Source: Phytophthora colocasiae
Taxonomy: Eukaryota; Oomycota; Peronosporomycetes; Peronosporales; Peronosporaceae
Direction: 5' to 3'
NCBI GenBank assembly: GCA_018806915.1
Contig: JAGKQI010000061.1
Location: 1,550,001-1,614,000 of the forward strand
Length of the DNA: 64,000 bases
Notes under the pieces: generated by a model
The model's input: only the letters and a program-made list of their open reading frames with translations
The model's database searches: none
What the model was told of the DNA's origin: nothing
Shown here: one piece after another, positions 22,862 through 33,189 of the stretch
Layout: each line of letters opens with the position of its first letter
Position numbering within the stretch: position 1 is the first letter of the stretch
Position numbers and translations under genes: made by a program

Positions 22862-23903
22862 ACTAACGTAGAATACCGAATAGTACGCGGTGTTCTATTG
22901 TTATTAAACGCCCTCTTCAACCAACTAGGGCGTTGTATTTGATGGGCGTTCAATTCGTAGGGAGCTCTATTCGATTCCGCATTGATGAGTACAATAAATT
23001 TCAGCAAATGAATTTAGTGTTATGTTCTTCGAGAGCTACTCATCGATGCAGATCTCATCGAGCGCGTCCAGAAGCGAAGTAAATCGCCGTTTCGCCTATC
23101 AGGATAGTCTTGTCCCGATTCATCTCGCTATTGTGCTTCTGCAAGAAGCTCATGAACGACACAGCAGCACGTCATCGGTCAGTGTGGTGAGATTGGTGCG
23201 ACGGCGCAGGCTCAGACCGTTTCGCTTCATGAACGAAGAGACCCAAGGATCCGAAGCCGCAAACCGAATTGGGCGCTCTTCCTTCTCCCACTCGTTCGGC
23301 TTTCGTGAAAGAGATGGCGAGCTTGGGCAGCGATCCAATCACGAGTCACCTTCTCCTTGTTCAAGCGTAGATCGTAGATCATCTCGACGAGAGTATCCTC
23401 TGCCTCTCTCAAGACAGGACGCCGCCCAGCACCCTCAAGACGCCGACGGCTCCCGAACGCAGCCCAAATCTCCTCCCGTTTACGCCACCAGTCGCGGAAG
23501 CTTGCGGCCGAAATCCGCCACCCACGCCCTCGAAAATGAGGCTCCGCTCGACTCGGCACCCGCCACCCTCCGTCGCGATCCAGTCAATTGCTTGTTTTTT
23601 TTTATGCTGAGCTCCACACTCTTTCGTCTAGCTGGCATCTTGGCGTAAGAAGCAAAACAAACATGCTGTCCGCGTGTCTGGGGAGGATTCACGGATGGCT
23701 GAGCATTGTCAAACTTTGCTACAGCTCCTGAAATTCTGCCGGAATGTAAGTCAAACTGCCGAGCTTTGTTCCCTACAGTGTTCAATTAAGAGGGCGTTCA
23801 ATTTGAGCGCGTTCTATTCTTTGTATAACGCCCTCGGAGACCGCGTTCAATTCGTAGGGCGTTCTATTACTTTACCGCGTACTATTCGGTATTCTACGTT
23901 AGT
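22862..23903. mobile_element. 1.04-kb TIR DNA transposon, pogo/CENP-B-like, non-autonomous
   Basis: Terminal inverted repeats of 30 bp are essentially perfect: ACTAACGTAGAATACCGAAT with TAGTACGCGGT at the left end, its reverse complement at 23874-23903. Subterminal GGGCGTT/AACGCCC and GTTCAATTCGTAGGG motifs occur several times at both ends, as transposase-binding arrays do. No convincing target-site duplication is visible. The interior carries a broken transposase N-terminus. Confidence 0.8.
23020..23638 (-). pseudogene. Remnant of pogo-like transposase (CENP-B HTH part)
   Basis: From ATG 23638 on the minus strand: ARRKSVELSIKKNKQLTG, then after a frameshift ISAASFRDWWRKREEIWAAF (psq/CENP-B-type helix-turn-helix), DTLVEMIYDLRLNKEKVTRD and FMKRNGLSLRRRTNLTTLTD. 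The last segment matches the region just before the DDE domain of the relatives at 37500 and 61600. The DDE catalytic domain is absent and at least two frame breaks occur. Confidence 0.7.
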
Positions 23904-24200
23904 TGTCATGGATTGTCAAAGCTTTATAGAAAAACGGTGGATGTTGGCTAGTGTTCGTGTTAGACCATGTGATACAAAAGGCTGCCAAGTTCCTACTGCA
24001 AGCAACTCGCGCACCAGCTCGATTAGTACAACTTCGGACGACTAATACAACAGTTTACGGCCAAGCAGTTTTTACATTGGGAGTCAAGTAAACACACAGG
24101 CCTCTCACTCGCACATGCAGCAGTGATCCGCGGTTCCTCCATTTTCCCACTTTTCAATCCTGAATTAAAAGCTCAAGTCCAGCACAAGATCAATCAAGAG

Positions 24201-25152
24201 ATGGTAGCGCAATCCAAACACGCACTTGTCGTTGGTGCTTCCTCAGGCATTGGACTCGCTGTTGCAAAAGAACTCGCGCCTATCGTTGCAAAGCTGACGC
24301 TCTGCTCAAGGTCGTACCCTGACGATCTCCTCAAGTCTATTAAGGCAGATCACCCAAACGTTCAGGTAACTCACGAGAAACTAGACGTGTCGTTGATGCA
24401 TGAGGTCCGTAAGTTCACTTCACGGCACTCGGATACACCGTTCGATTGGATCGTGATGAGTCCTGGAATCTTCAGTATGGACGGCCGAACGGAGACCCCC
24501 GAAGGTCTTGACATTAAGATGGCGACACACTACTACGGCAGGTTTGGGGCTTCCTGGATAAATAATTGTGCGATAGCTGCGTTAACCGTTTACTTTGTAG
24601 ATTCATGCTGATCCACGACTTACTGAAAGGCCTTAACCGGTCTGGAGTTCGAGTTTTGAACGTACTTGGAGGAGGCCAGGGCGGCTATGTGGACGTTGAG
24701 GACCTCGATCTGAAGCGCACGTACTCGCCTCGACGTTGTGCTAAGGCAACGATGCAGTACTCGTACGTTTGAGTTGATGGTGGTATATGACTGTTGTAAC
24801 TCATATCGTTTTTCTGAAATTCAGAGACCTGATGGTCCAAGCTTTTTCTGAACGAGCTCCGAGTGCCTCGTTCCTTCATGCTTCGCCTGGATTTGTGAAT
24901 ACCGGAGTGGCCAACAATGCGCCGTGGTATGTGCGTCTGCCGTTTAAAGGTTTTGCTTCGGTATTCGCTAGGACATCCGAGATGTGTGCCAAGCACATGG
25001 TGTCAGCTCTACTTAACGACGACTACGCCACTGGGTGGAAGTTGCTTGACCCGAACTGCGAGACAGTATCTGCGACTCAGTACCAGACAAAAGAACTCAA
25101 AGACACAGTCTGGAAGCACACCATCAAGATCATCAACGACATCCTACAGTAG
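24201..25152 (+). CDS. Short-chain dehydrogenase/reductase-like protein, copy 2
   Basis: Exons 24201-24541, 24601-24762 and 24825-25152, introns at exactly the positions of copy 1. From the first in-frame ATG (24201, MVAQSKHALVV) it encodes 276 aa. Sequence homologous to copy 1 continues upstream in frame to about 24130 (FNPELKAQVQHKINQE) but has no ATG, so the N-terminal membrane anchor of copy 1 is missing or in an unrecognised upstream exon. The Rossmann motif VVGASSGIGLAVAK is intact; the active-site region again reads MQYSDLMVQ without the catalytic Lys. The 5' loss may relate to the transposon ending 300 bp upstream. Possibly a 5'-truncated pseudogene, though the remaining frame and splice sites are intact. 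Confidence 0.7.
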
Positions 25153-25236
25153 AGCCCTTACTTTACCAATACTATCATAGTACCGTATCACCGGTACAGT
25201 TGTCTCTCATCCATAATCAATACCATCCATCCAAGC

Positions 25237-25911
25237 ATGAGCGCAGCCGAGCAGATCCAGAGCCTCATCAGCTCCCTCGAGAGCGACTTGGGCATCGAAG
25301 CGAACGCCCCCGTCGGCAATGAGAAGAAGGTGAAGGAGCAGAAGCCTAAAGAGCAGAAACCCAAGAAAGCCAAGGCCCCGAAGCCCGCTAAAGCCGACCC
25401 GAACCAGCCCGAAATCACCAAATTGGACATTCGTGTGGGCCAAATCGTCAAAGTCTGGAAGCACGAGACGGCCGACAAACTCTACTGCGAGGAGATCGAC
25501 GTGGGTGAGGACGAGCCTCGTCATATCGCTAGTGGATTGGTGCACCATTACTCCCTCGAGGAGATGCAGGACCGTCGCGTTCTGGTGCTGTGCAACTTGA
25601 AACCGCGCAACCTCGTGGGCTTCCGTAGCCACGGAATGGTCATGTGTGCTGCGGTGCCTCTTGAAGATGGTAAGGAGAAGGTGGCCTTCGTCACCCCTCC
25701 GGAAGGTGCTAAGATCGGAGAACGTATTACGTTCGAAGGGCTTACGGGAGAACCCTTCTCTCCTGCTCAAGTGGAGAAGAAGAAGGTGTTGACGGTGCTG
25801 GGCGACGACATGAAGACGGATGACAACGGAGTCGCCAAGTGGAAGGAGCATGAGTTTGGCACGTCCGCTGGACCTTGCACGGCCCCTGTGAACAACGGCG
25901 TCATTAGATAA
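25237..25911 (+). CDS. tRNA-binding EMAPII/Arc1p-like protein
   Basis: Single-exon 224-aa protein. A short N-terminal helix and a Lys/Pro/Ala-rich linker (KEQKPKEQKPKKAKAPKPAK) precede a C-terminal EMAPII-type OB fold (residues about 67-220): ITKLDIRVGQIVKVWKHETA, DKLYCEEIDVGEDEPRHIAS, GLVHHYSLEEMQDRRVLVLC, NLKPRNLVGFRSHGMVMCA. The domain binds tRNA and is found in AIMP1, Arc1p and as an appendage of Met/Tyr-tRNA synthetases. Here it stands alone, so it is likely a cytosolic cofactor of an aminoacyl-tRNA synthetase. Convergent with the condensin gene, 65 bp between stops. Confidence 0.9.
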   Translation: MSAAEQIQSLISSLESDLGIEANAPVGNEKKVKEQKPKEQKPKKAKAPKPAKADPNQPEITKLDIRVGQIVKVWKHETADKLYCEEIDVGEDEPRHIASGLVHHYSLEEMQDRRVLVLCNLKPRNLVGFRSHGMVMCAAVPLEDGKEKVAFVTPPEGAKIGERITFEGLTGEPFSPAQVEKKKVLTVLGDDMKTDDNGVAKWKEHEFGTSAGPCTAPVNNGVIR

Positions 25912-25976
25912 GTAGATGTGGAGAACTGCGTGTTCCCTTTTACTTGACAAAATGGTGCAGTGACGATGGAACTTTT

Positions 25977-28900
25977 CTACTTGCGTTTACGTTTCGGTCG
26001 AGAACTCGCACTTTCAGCCTTGGCCTTGGTCTTCTTCTTTGCTTTCTTCTTGAGTGGAAGCGGCACAAATTCTTCGTCGTCTTCTTCTTGTTCGTCCTCT
26101 TGTTCTTCTTCATCCTGGGTAGTTTTCTTCTTTTTCGATTGAGCTTTAGCCTTTGCTTTCGCCTTTGCTCTGCGTCGAGAAACGTTTACTGTTGGTGGCA
26201 CTTCTTCGTCGGAGTTGCTAGCAGCAGAGTCGAAGGCTGCTGCAAGGTCCTTCTTCATGCGTCCTTCTAGGTCTTCTTGCGAGAAACTCTTCTTGTTGCG
26301 ACCCTGAGGCTTGTCGACGGAAGGAGATTTTGCCGTCACGTGCCAGTTCTCGTTGGCTGCGTGGCTCTGGCTGGGGGAGAAGATCAATGTCGAGGTCTCA
26401 TCAGATTCCTGTCGACGAGCTTCTTCGCTTGACACCTCGCGCGGCTGCACAGTGCGAGAGGGTGTCGGCGTTGAGGGCAAGCTTTGGCGTCGTCGATCCT
26501 TCTCGTCATTGCGTAGACGCACAGGAGTATGAGATGCCTCCAAAAGCTCCTCCTGTGGTGTTTGAGGAGCGCGAACAGCCTGGTTAGGAGTTGTCTGGGG
26601 AGACATTGGTGCAGTTTGAGCCTCATCAACTGCGTAAGTCATGCGACGTGCCTGCTGCTTCTGTTGTTGTTGCTGCAAGTCGAGTTGACGCAGATCGTAT
26701 TCCACTTCCATGGCCATTTGCGGGTCCGTATTCATAAAGATGTCCTTCACTTCCTGGCGGTACATCTTGAACAGCTCGCGGATGTAGTGAAGCAAGTAGC
26801 GAGTCAACGGACTGTGTTTTGCTTCAAGCGTATGTTTGAGACCGATCAACACTGGCACAATGTTCTCGAGGAAGTTCTTCTTGGACATTTTTGACAGCAG
26901 TTTACCTTTTGCTGCAGCAATTTGAGAAGCCACGTTTGCATTTGCTCCAGCGGCCGCTACTTCTCCTTCCCCTTCCTCCTCTTCCTCCTTTGAAGACGTG
27001 AGCTTGATCTCTGGTGAGCACAGAATCGCGAAAGTATCTTTCAGAACTGCCTCCGTGCAACGGTCTGTGATCTGAGACGGGTTATCGCACAGCGGGAGTG
27101 TGCCATCCATGACTTCCTCCAGAACTTCGGTGCAGAGTTTCATCGAGATCTGCAGCTTCTGCTCGTCTGTCATGTTCTCCAACAGAAAGTTGTACAGTTT
27201 CGCCCGTCGAGGATAGAGCGCATTGCCCAGTAACGCAAGTTCGCGAGTGCCTTCCTCTTCGAAAGGCTCTGAAAACTTGATTTTGTCGCCTTGGATTCCG
27301 TTGAAGACAAAGATCATCTCGATAAATTTGTTCGTGAAAATGTGTGGGGACTTTTGCAATAGCGGTCCACATAGCACGTGGCGAGCCAGATTAGCAAGTT
27401 CCTCATCTTCGTCAACTGCCGCGCGTAGGAAAAAGCGCAAAAGCGACTCGCGCCACTTGATGTAGTCCTGCAGGATCAATTGCGAGAACAGCAGTAGTGT
27501 ATTGCGCCGCAATAGACGACTCTCGTCCAGCAGCGACAAGGCAATCGTCGTCATATAAGCGTCCACAAGTGACGTGTAGCGAATACAGAGATCGCCCAGA
27601 ATCAACAGGATGTTCGATCGAATGTCTTGTTCCTCGCAGGTTCGCAGCTCACGAATAAACATCGTCATGCACTTCTTGGCTAGGTCTCCGTCTCGTAAGC
27701 ACAGTTTGCCTAATGTTACAAAGGCACAGACACGAACAGGAGTCGGCAGTGACACAGGGTCCGAGACAATAGAAGCTGTGTCATCTTCATCGATCGGTGT
27801 TGTGGCTTGAGACATTGACTGGTTGATGGCATTGCTGTTAGGGACAAATTTCGGGGGTAAGAAGAGCTGCACGAGAGACTTGAGACTAGAACTAACGGGC
27901 AGCAGTGCGGCCTCGTTACTCTTTTCAGCATCCTTGTCAAACTCGAGTAGAGCTACTTCACCAATAGAGATGAGCTGCTTCTGCAACATTGCTGTCTCCT
28001 CCTCCACGCTGTCTGGGCTGCTTTCGAAGCATTTTCGAAGGCTTGTTTCACACAAATCGAGCAGCTTTTTCCCCCACGCGAAGCTGATGTCGCGGCTTTT
28101 GTCTGAGGAAGGCGCCTTAGCCTTACAAATGCTGTTCAGTGCAAGGATTCCGTCGGCGATGACGTTTAGAGGGATTGCAAATGAATGCAACGATGCCAAA
28201 ATGCCATCGGCTACCGATTTGGCATCGTGTGCATCAATTACTGTTGAAATCGCAGCGATCACGCGCAAGATACGCTTTGAACCATCATTGAATTCGATCG
28301 GGAGTGCCTGGTCTTGCAATTTGTTCCAGCACTCAACGACAATGCTGAGATTTTGCTGCTTGCTCTTCACCGTTTCAACAAGATGTCCTGAATGCGCTAG
28401 TTCCTCCAACACAATCCAGCTGAAACCCCAGTAGCGAGTCAAAAGCCGACGTGCAGCTTCATCCTCCGTTTCTTCTTGGACCTGTTCTCCGGAGGTGTAT
28501 GGACTGATACTCTCGTTAATGGCGAACACACATGTCTTGATAATCTTCTTAACATCAATCTTGTCACTCTTAATAAGCATTCGCAAGGCCTTCTGCAAAC
28601 AGCGAGCCATGACACCATCAAGGTGTGATACTTGCATCCAAACACAGTCAAGGGCTCCGCGCAGCATCTTGTTGCGGCGTGAGTCGTACCATGATAGAAC
28701 TCGGTCAAACACAACTCTTCCCGCCGATTCCAACGCGCAAGATTGTACGCTCGTCTCAGGATCAACACACAGCGGTAACACACCAAGATTCCACAATTTT
28801 TGGGCTTCCTCGTCGTGGGGAAACTTCATCAGGATTGCTGATAACGACTTGATAGACTGCACACGAACAACAACTGAGGAATCTGTGCAGCGTGAATGGA

Positions 28901-30626
28901 TGTCAAAAAGATCCTTTTTAGACGAAGCGTGAACGGAGTCTCCTGAGTGGGCCGTCAAAAGAGCCTCCAAAGCGTGTACTGCTGCCCTGCGTACAAATGT
29001 CTTGTCGTCCACCAAACGCTCGCGAAACAGGTCAATCAATCGCTGCATAAGAGGTGTTTCTTCGAGCGTCTTGTTCCCTTGGTCATCGAAAGCTGTTTCA
29101 TACAGAAGCTTTTGTAGTGACGTCGCAATCACCTCCGAGACATTGTTCTCGTTCATTTGCACGTCCATGTCCTCGCCATCGGTGCTTTCTAGGTTGGAAA
29201 GACCGAGGGTTAACATGGACGAAATACCAGCAATAGCTTTTGTACGAACTTGAGACATCTTGTCGCGGGCTCGATCAATAAGAACATCGAGTAATGGCCC
29301 AACACCAGAGTATGGAATGAGAGCATCGGGTAACTCATTTTCCTTCACCATCCAGAATCTGGCTTCGACCACGAATCGGCTAATGAGCTCCACCGCAAAC
29401 TGGCGATACTTGAGCTTGGTATTGCGAGAATAACTGGTCAAAAATCTTGCCAGCCTTACGCATTCTTCATCACGAAACTCACTGGGCCTTTCGTTTTCTT
29501 CCAATACACTCTCTCGCCTTCCAGCCATTGCAGTCGAGAAAACGTACGTCAGTACACGTTGCCGCTCATCAGCGAGACCTGGTGCCTGGAGACAAATGTT
29601 CTGAATCAACCCCAGTAACATCAAGGAGTTCTCCTGTCGTGCAGTTCCCTCGGCGTCATCCTCTTCGCAAGATTTGGCTGCAATCTGCCGAATCCTAGTA
29701 ATAACATCGATCGAGAGCTTGTGAAATTTCAATGACAGCCGATTCTCCTTCGCCACAGACTCCTGGAACGTCACACCTGGGATATAATAATGCAGAATCA
29801 CGCGTCCAATCTGCAGTGGCTCTCCATGCGTCCCACTCACAAGAGACTCCAGTATCTGGATCGTTCTACTCATCGTAGCCGACGCCGTGCCTTCATTTTC
29901 AGGTGGCATAGCTGTTTGCAACGCAATTGCCGTTTCAATTGTCGGCACAATTGACTCCTGACTGGCTGAGAGCGAGAATCCGTCCAGAAACTGCACTAAC
30001 ATGTCCATCAGCTCCAGGCCGTAGGCCGTCAGCATCTGCTGAGTAGCGTGGCTATCTTCTTCACTCTCATCACTGCTCTGTTGTGTCCTAGCTGTCCGTC
30101 CACGACGTCCTTTCCTCTTCTGCACACCTGGATTTCCTGTGTCCTTAGCTGCCATTAACACAATCCACTTTTTAAGCGTATCCAGCACCTGTCGATACAC
30201 GTAAGGCATGAATAATCCATAGGCCGACCCTCCAGGCAATTGAAGCCATGCTAAATACACTTTGGCAGCCACCAGAGCCTTCAGAAGAGCGCTCCGCTTC
30301 TCCGTGTCTCCCATGTTTGGATACACGTCCCGAACGTTCACAACGGCTTGTAAGAGTGCAAAGAACGACCGATACACTGCCTCACTATTCGATGTCACGG
30401 CTTCTATAGCCTCCTGAGACGCGAAGAAGCTCCATAAATCGTCCTGACGCTTCAGATACTTGGCAAAAACCTTGTCCAGCGCGCGCAATTGGCGACGCGA
30501 CGCATTGTCCGCCCACTCCTCGCGTACTGCAGCAGTTCCGCCTGTGTCGAACAGCGAAGTGATGGCCTGTTCAGGGACGGAGCCCAGGGAAAGAGGCTGC
30601 AGCACGCGCACCAGCTCCTTCTCCAT
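25977..30626 (-). CDS. NCAPD3: Condensin-2 complex subunit D3
   Basis: HEAT-repeat subunit of condensin II, which shapes mitotic chromosomes. One uninterrupted 1,549-codon exon; ATG at 30626 (MEKELVRVLQPLSL), with the GTG one codon upstream not needed. The most diagnostic block is near residues 950-1090: VRVCAFVTLGKLCLRDGDLA, CEEQDIRSNILLILGDLCIR, RLLRRNTLLLFSQLILQDYI, KWRESLLRFFLRAAVDEDEE and FTNKFIEMIFVFNGI, matching D3 rather than the condensin-I D2 subunit. Further HEAT repeats occur from about residue 400. The tail past residue 1330 is disordered with SP/TP sites (possible CDK sites) and several NLS-like clusters, ending RPKRKRK. An E2F-type site abuts the start codon. Lack of introns over 4.6 kb is notable next to its intron-bearing neighbours. 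Confidence 0.9.
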   Translation of the reverse strand: MEKELVRVLQPLSLGSVPEQAITSLFDTGGTAAVREEWADNASRRQLRALDKVFAKYLKRQDDLWSFFASQEAIEAVTSNSEAVYRSFFALLQAVVNVRDVYPNMGDTEKRSALLKALVAAKVYLAWLQLPGGSAYGLFMPYVYRQVLDTLKKWIVLMAAKDTGNPGVQKRKGRRGRTARTQQSSDESEEDSHATQQMLTAYGLELMDMLVQFLDGFSLSASQESIVPTIETAIALQTAMPPENEGTASATMSRTIQILESLVSGTHGEPLQIGRVILHYYIPGVTFQESVAKENRLSLKFHKLSIDVITRIRQIAAKSCEEDDAEGTARQENSLMLLGLIQNICLQAPGLADERQRVLTYVFSTAMAGRRESVLEENERPSEFRDEECVRLARFLTSYSRNTKLKYRQFAVELISRFVVEARFWMVKENELPDALIPYSGVGPLLDVLIDRARDKMSQVRTKAIAGISSMLTLGLSNLESTDGEDMDVQMNENNVSEVIATSLQKLLYETAFDDQGNKTLEETPLMQRLIDLFRERLVDDKTFVRRAAVHALEALLTAHSGDSVHASSKKDLFDIHSRCTDSSVVVRVQSIKSLSAILMKFPHDEEAQKLWNLGVLPLCVDPETSVQSCALESAGRVVFDRVLSWYDSRRNKMLRGALDCVWMQVSHLDGVMARCLQKALRMLIKSDKIDVKKIIKTCVFAINESISPYTSGEQVQEETEDEAARRLLTRYWGFSWIVLEELAHSGHLVETVKSKQQNLSIVVECWNKLQDQALPIEFNDGSKRILRVIAAISTVIDAHDAKSVADGILASLHSFAIPLNVIADGILALNSICKAKAPSSDKSRDISFAWGKKLLDLCETSLRKCFESSPDSVEEETAMLQKQLISIGEVALLEFDKDAEKSNEAALLPVSSSLKSLVQLFLPPKFVPNSNAINQSMSQATTPIDEDDTASIVSDPVSLPTPVRVCAFVTLGKLCLRDGDLAKKCMTMFIRELRTCEEQDIRSNILLILGDLCIRYTSLVDAYMTTIALSLLDESRLLRRNTLLLFSQLILQDYIKWRESLLRFFLRAAVDEDEELANLARHVLCGPLLQKSPHIFTNKFIEMIFVFNGIQGDKIKFSEPFEEEGTRELALLGNALYPRRAKLYNFLLENMTDEQKLQISMKLCTEVLEEVMDGTLPLCDNPSQITDRCTEAVLKDTFAILCSPEIKLTSSKEEEEEGEGEVAAAGANANVASQIAAAKGKLLSKMSKKNFLENIVPVLIGLKHTLEAKHSPLTRYLLHYIRELFKMYRQEVKDIFMNTDPQMAMEVEYDLRQLDLQQQQQKQQARRMTYAVDEAQTAPMSPQTTPNQAVRAPQTPQEELLEASHTPVRLRNDEKDRRRQSLPSTPTPSRTVQPREVSSEEARRQESDETSTLIFSPSQSHAANENWHVTAKSPSVDKPQGRNKKSFSQEDLEGRMKKDLAAAFDSAASNSDEEVPPTVNVSRRRAKAKAKAKAQSKKKKTTQDEEEQEDEQEEDDEEFVPLPLKKKAKKKTKAKAESASSRPKRKRK

Positions 30627-30636
30627 CACTTCTGGG

Positions 30637-30648
30637 TTTTTGGCGGGA
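30637..30648. promoter_or_regulatory. E2F-type site next to the condensin D3 start
   Basis: TTTTTGGCGGGA, containing the E2F core TTTGGCGGG, 11-22 bp upstream of the ATG at 30626. Confidence 0.5.
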
Positions 30649-31171
30649 GGGTTTTGAAAGTGTAACCCGGTTACACCAACGCCGGCATAAAATTAAGCAG
30701 TGCTCAAATTAAAGTAAGCTGATTCGTCCCTGATTGGCGGACGTGTTTACACAGCCGGGACAGGGATTTTAGTTCCGTTTAGTCTTATTGTATTGAAATT
30801 TGTAAGAGGTCATTTTGTGATTTAGTCTAGAAAGGTAGTTTTCATAGTCGGGCCATCGACACAAAACGACGTGACGCGGCAAGCTACGGCCACGCCACTT
30901 TGATGCACTACGATCATGGCTTCCTACTGCAAACTCCAACATTGTCATTCGCGGAAAAGACGGGAGGAGTCAAGCGCCTTGTGCGCGGCGGTGCAGACCG
31001 GCCAGGGGGAGAGCTGGAGGAGGTGGTGGCCGCGCGCACGTCGGTGCAGTCGAGCATGTAAGTCTCCATTGAGTTCGAATGTAGTTCGACGACAAGTGTA
31101 CTAACTCTAGAGTGTATATGTTGCCTACGTCGCTCTTACTTTTAGACTCTCGCTCAATGAGTTCAACGTTA
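30649..31171. other. Condensin promoter region and transposon flank
   Basis: No recognised gene. Contains the 5' flank of the condensin gene and DNA up to the 3' end of the first Crypton. Short open frames only. Confidence 0.4.
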
Positions 31172-33088
31172 GGTGCGACTGTGTTCTGTGATTCTCTAGT
31201 AAGCATACTGCTTGCTCATAAATGACGTGTTGCTGTTGTGCCATCAGGATAACTCGGTCAATTATACGTTTTCTGCGGAAGAAGAATCGCTTTTCGGCTG
31301 CGTTGCTGCTCCAGCTCGAGCTAAGTTGTTCTTCAAGTTTACGCACGGCAGGGCCCCATTTATTCCGACCTCCCACTCCTGCCACACTTGGTGCACAGTC
31401 TTGCTGGATCTGAGGAGCTTGTACGAAGCTGGGAGTGGCGAGCGACGCGGGTGTGTCTCTGGCGAAGCTACAGTACAGCCAGAACGATCTTGTGCACTGC
31501 CAGAAGCTCCCCAGTCGACGCTCAGACGGACAGACGCAGAGTCGGAGGTAATTTGGGTAAACATTTCTTTTACATACACCACTGAAGTTCCTTGACCTTG
31601 TTATCGATGTGTGATATCACTTGCTGGTGCTGTTGTTTCAGGTGGTCCATGAAATCTGGCACCATTCCATGCAATTGCTTCACTTGCGGCGACTGATCGT
31701 TAAGCATTTTGGTTTTCAATTCCGCGGCGAATACTTCATAGCCGCTGGAGCTGAACAGAGAGTGCGACCAGAGTTTGCGAGCAGGATGAAGTTCGCGCAG
31801 TAGCACTGAATCTTGCAAGAGGACAATCCGAAGGTACAGTAACAAGTTAAGAAACCCTCCTGTGGCAACGTGTGGTGCTGATTGTTGGTTGTAGGCTGTC
31901 ATGTAATTTTCCACAACAGGAAATACTTCGCGCTGAAGGCTATCGGGCGGAGAGAGTGCCGCGCGCTCCAAGAAAAACGAGCGGCGGTCAGGAGAAAACC
32001 CAGCCAACGAATGCATTGCTTCCCGAGGGAGTGCAGTAAGGTAACACCCCTCCATTGCTGTTGCATTCCACCTGCCTAAACGTCTAATTTGAGATTTTGT
32101 CGCCCCTTCCAGCTCAGCCATTCTGGATCCAGATCCTCGCGCCGCATGGGTCTTTGCTTTGGAGTGCAAGCCCAGGGCGGAGAATGCCTTCACGGTTGCG
32201 TCGTAATGAGCCCGGTAAGACAGTGCTTTATTTGTTTCTTTTCCTGACTTGAGCCCCTTAATGTCATACCAGTTTTGCGCGATCAGAACGTCAGGAATTG
32301 CTTCTATTTGCACACACCATCGATAGAAAAAAATACAAAGCGAGAGCTTTAATCGGACAAATCTCGACGTTGTTGTGTCGAATGCAAGAGCCGAACTCGC
32401 GGCGGCCAAATTGATTCGTTTTACCTTGCTCCATAATCATCTCGAGCGCTCTACATTCTGAGAAGCCCTCGTGTTCCAACTCCACACTGAAAAGATCAGG
32501 TAATTCCATGTTACGCGCAGACTCGCCTCGCAGAAGGCAAACATGACACAAGAAATGGCTGAGGCGATTTCGTAAGTCTCCATCCGTATTCAAGTTCATG
32601 TAGTAGCGAGAAATTGCCACGAGTTCGTTAGTAGTGCAGTAACCATCTAGAAGAGCCCAATACCGCGATCAACGTACTCACGCTTATTCTTATTGTGCTT
32701 CTCGCGCTTTAACGAAGTCAGCAGAGCCTTAATGAGGCTGTTGCGAGGGTGCGGGGGTGAGTTTGCTCCCCTGCTGTGCTGGTCGTTGTACAAATCGGAC
32801 AGAGCGTTTACATACATTTCAACGGTAGCTACGCTGCTGACTCTCCGCGTAGAGCTTTTGACACGAACTTGGCGATCTACGACTTCCTTGAAGAAATAGA
32901 TGCATCTTGGATGCTGTGACTTGGTAGCGTGTAGTTTCGTGGAAGCCTTTGCGGTCGCACCAAGCCTTGAACTCCTTCTCTTTTGGTGCGTACGCGCGGG
33001 TAGTATTTGCCGGACGGGCAGTTCGACAGCGATCTAGAGTTGTGCTCGCGCTTTCCTCCAGCTCCACTAGTAGAGATGGCGACTCCAT
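31172..33088 (-). pseudogene. Crypton tyrosine-recombinase gene, copy 1 (decayed)
   Basis: Cryptons are eukaryotic DNA transposons that move by a tyrosine recombinase. Reading on the minus strand from ATG 33088: an N-terminal SAM-like DNA-binding segment (NTTRAYAPKEKEFKAWCDRK, VTASKMHLFL), then DLRNRLSHFLCHVCLLRGES and PIKALALYFF (32620-32320). The catalytic core (32300-31980) reads LSYRAHYDATVKAFSALGL, THAARGSGSRMAELEGATKS, QIRRLGRWNATAMEGCYLTA, with the H-x2-R, W and Tyr positions of the family. A C-terminal GCR1_C-like DNA-binding domain (VHQVWQEWEVG; AVRKLEEQLSSSWSSN) extends to about 31172. At least three frameshifts separate these parts, so this copy is inactive unless introns explain them; I did not find fitting splice sites. 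Confidence 0.75.
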
Positions 33089-33189
33089 GGCTGCTGCAAA
33101 ATTGAATAACTTTTTGACAAAACGCTATCTACGATCTGCTTCCGTGACGGAGGGACGCCGTCCTCCAAACTATAGAGCGCTCGAATGTA

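Noticed and set aside
22857..23908. TA or other duplication around the 1.04-kb TIR element
   Set aside because: Flanks TTATT and TGTCA do not form a repeat.
23677..24045. 123-codon plus-strand frame at the right end of the TIR element
   Set aside because: It crosses the inverted repeat and subterminal motifs and has no protein-like signature.
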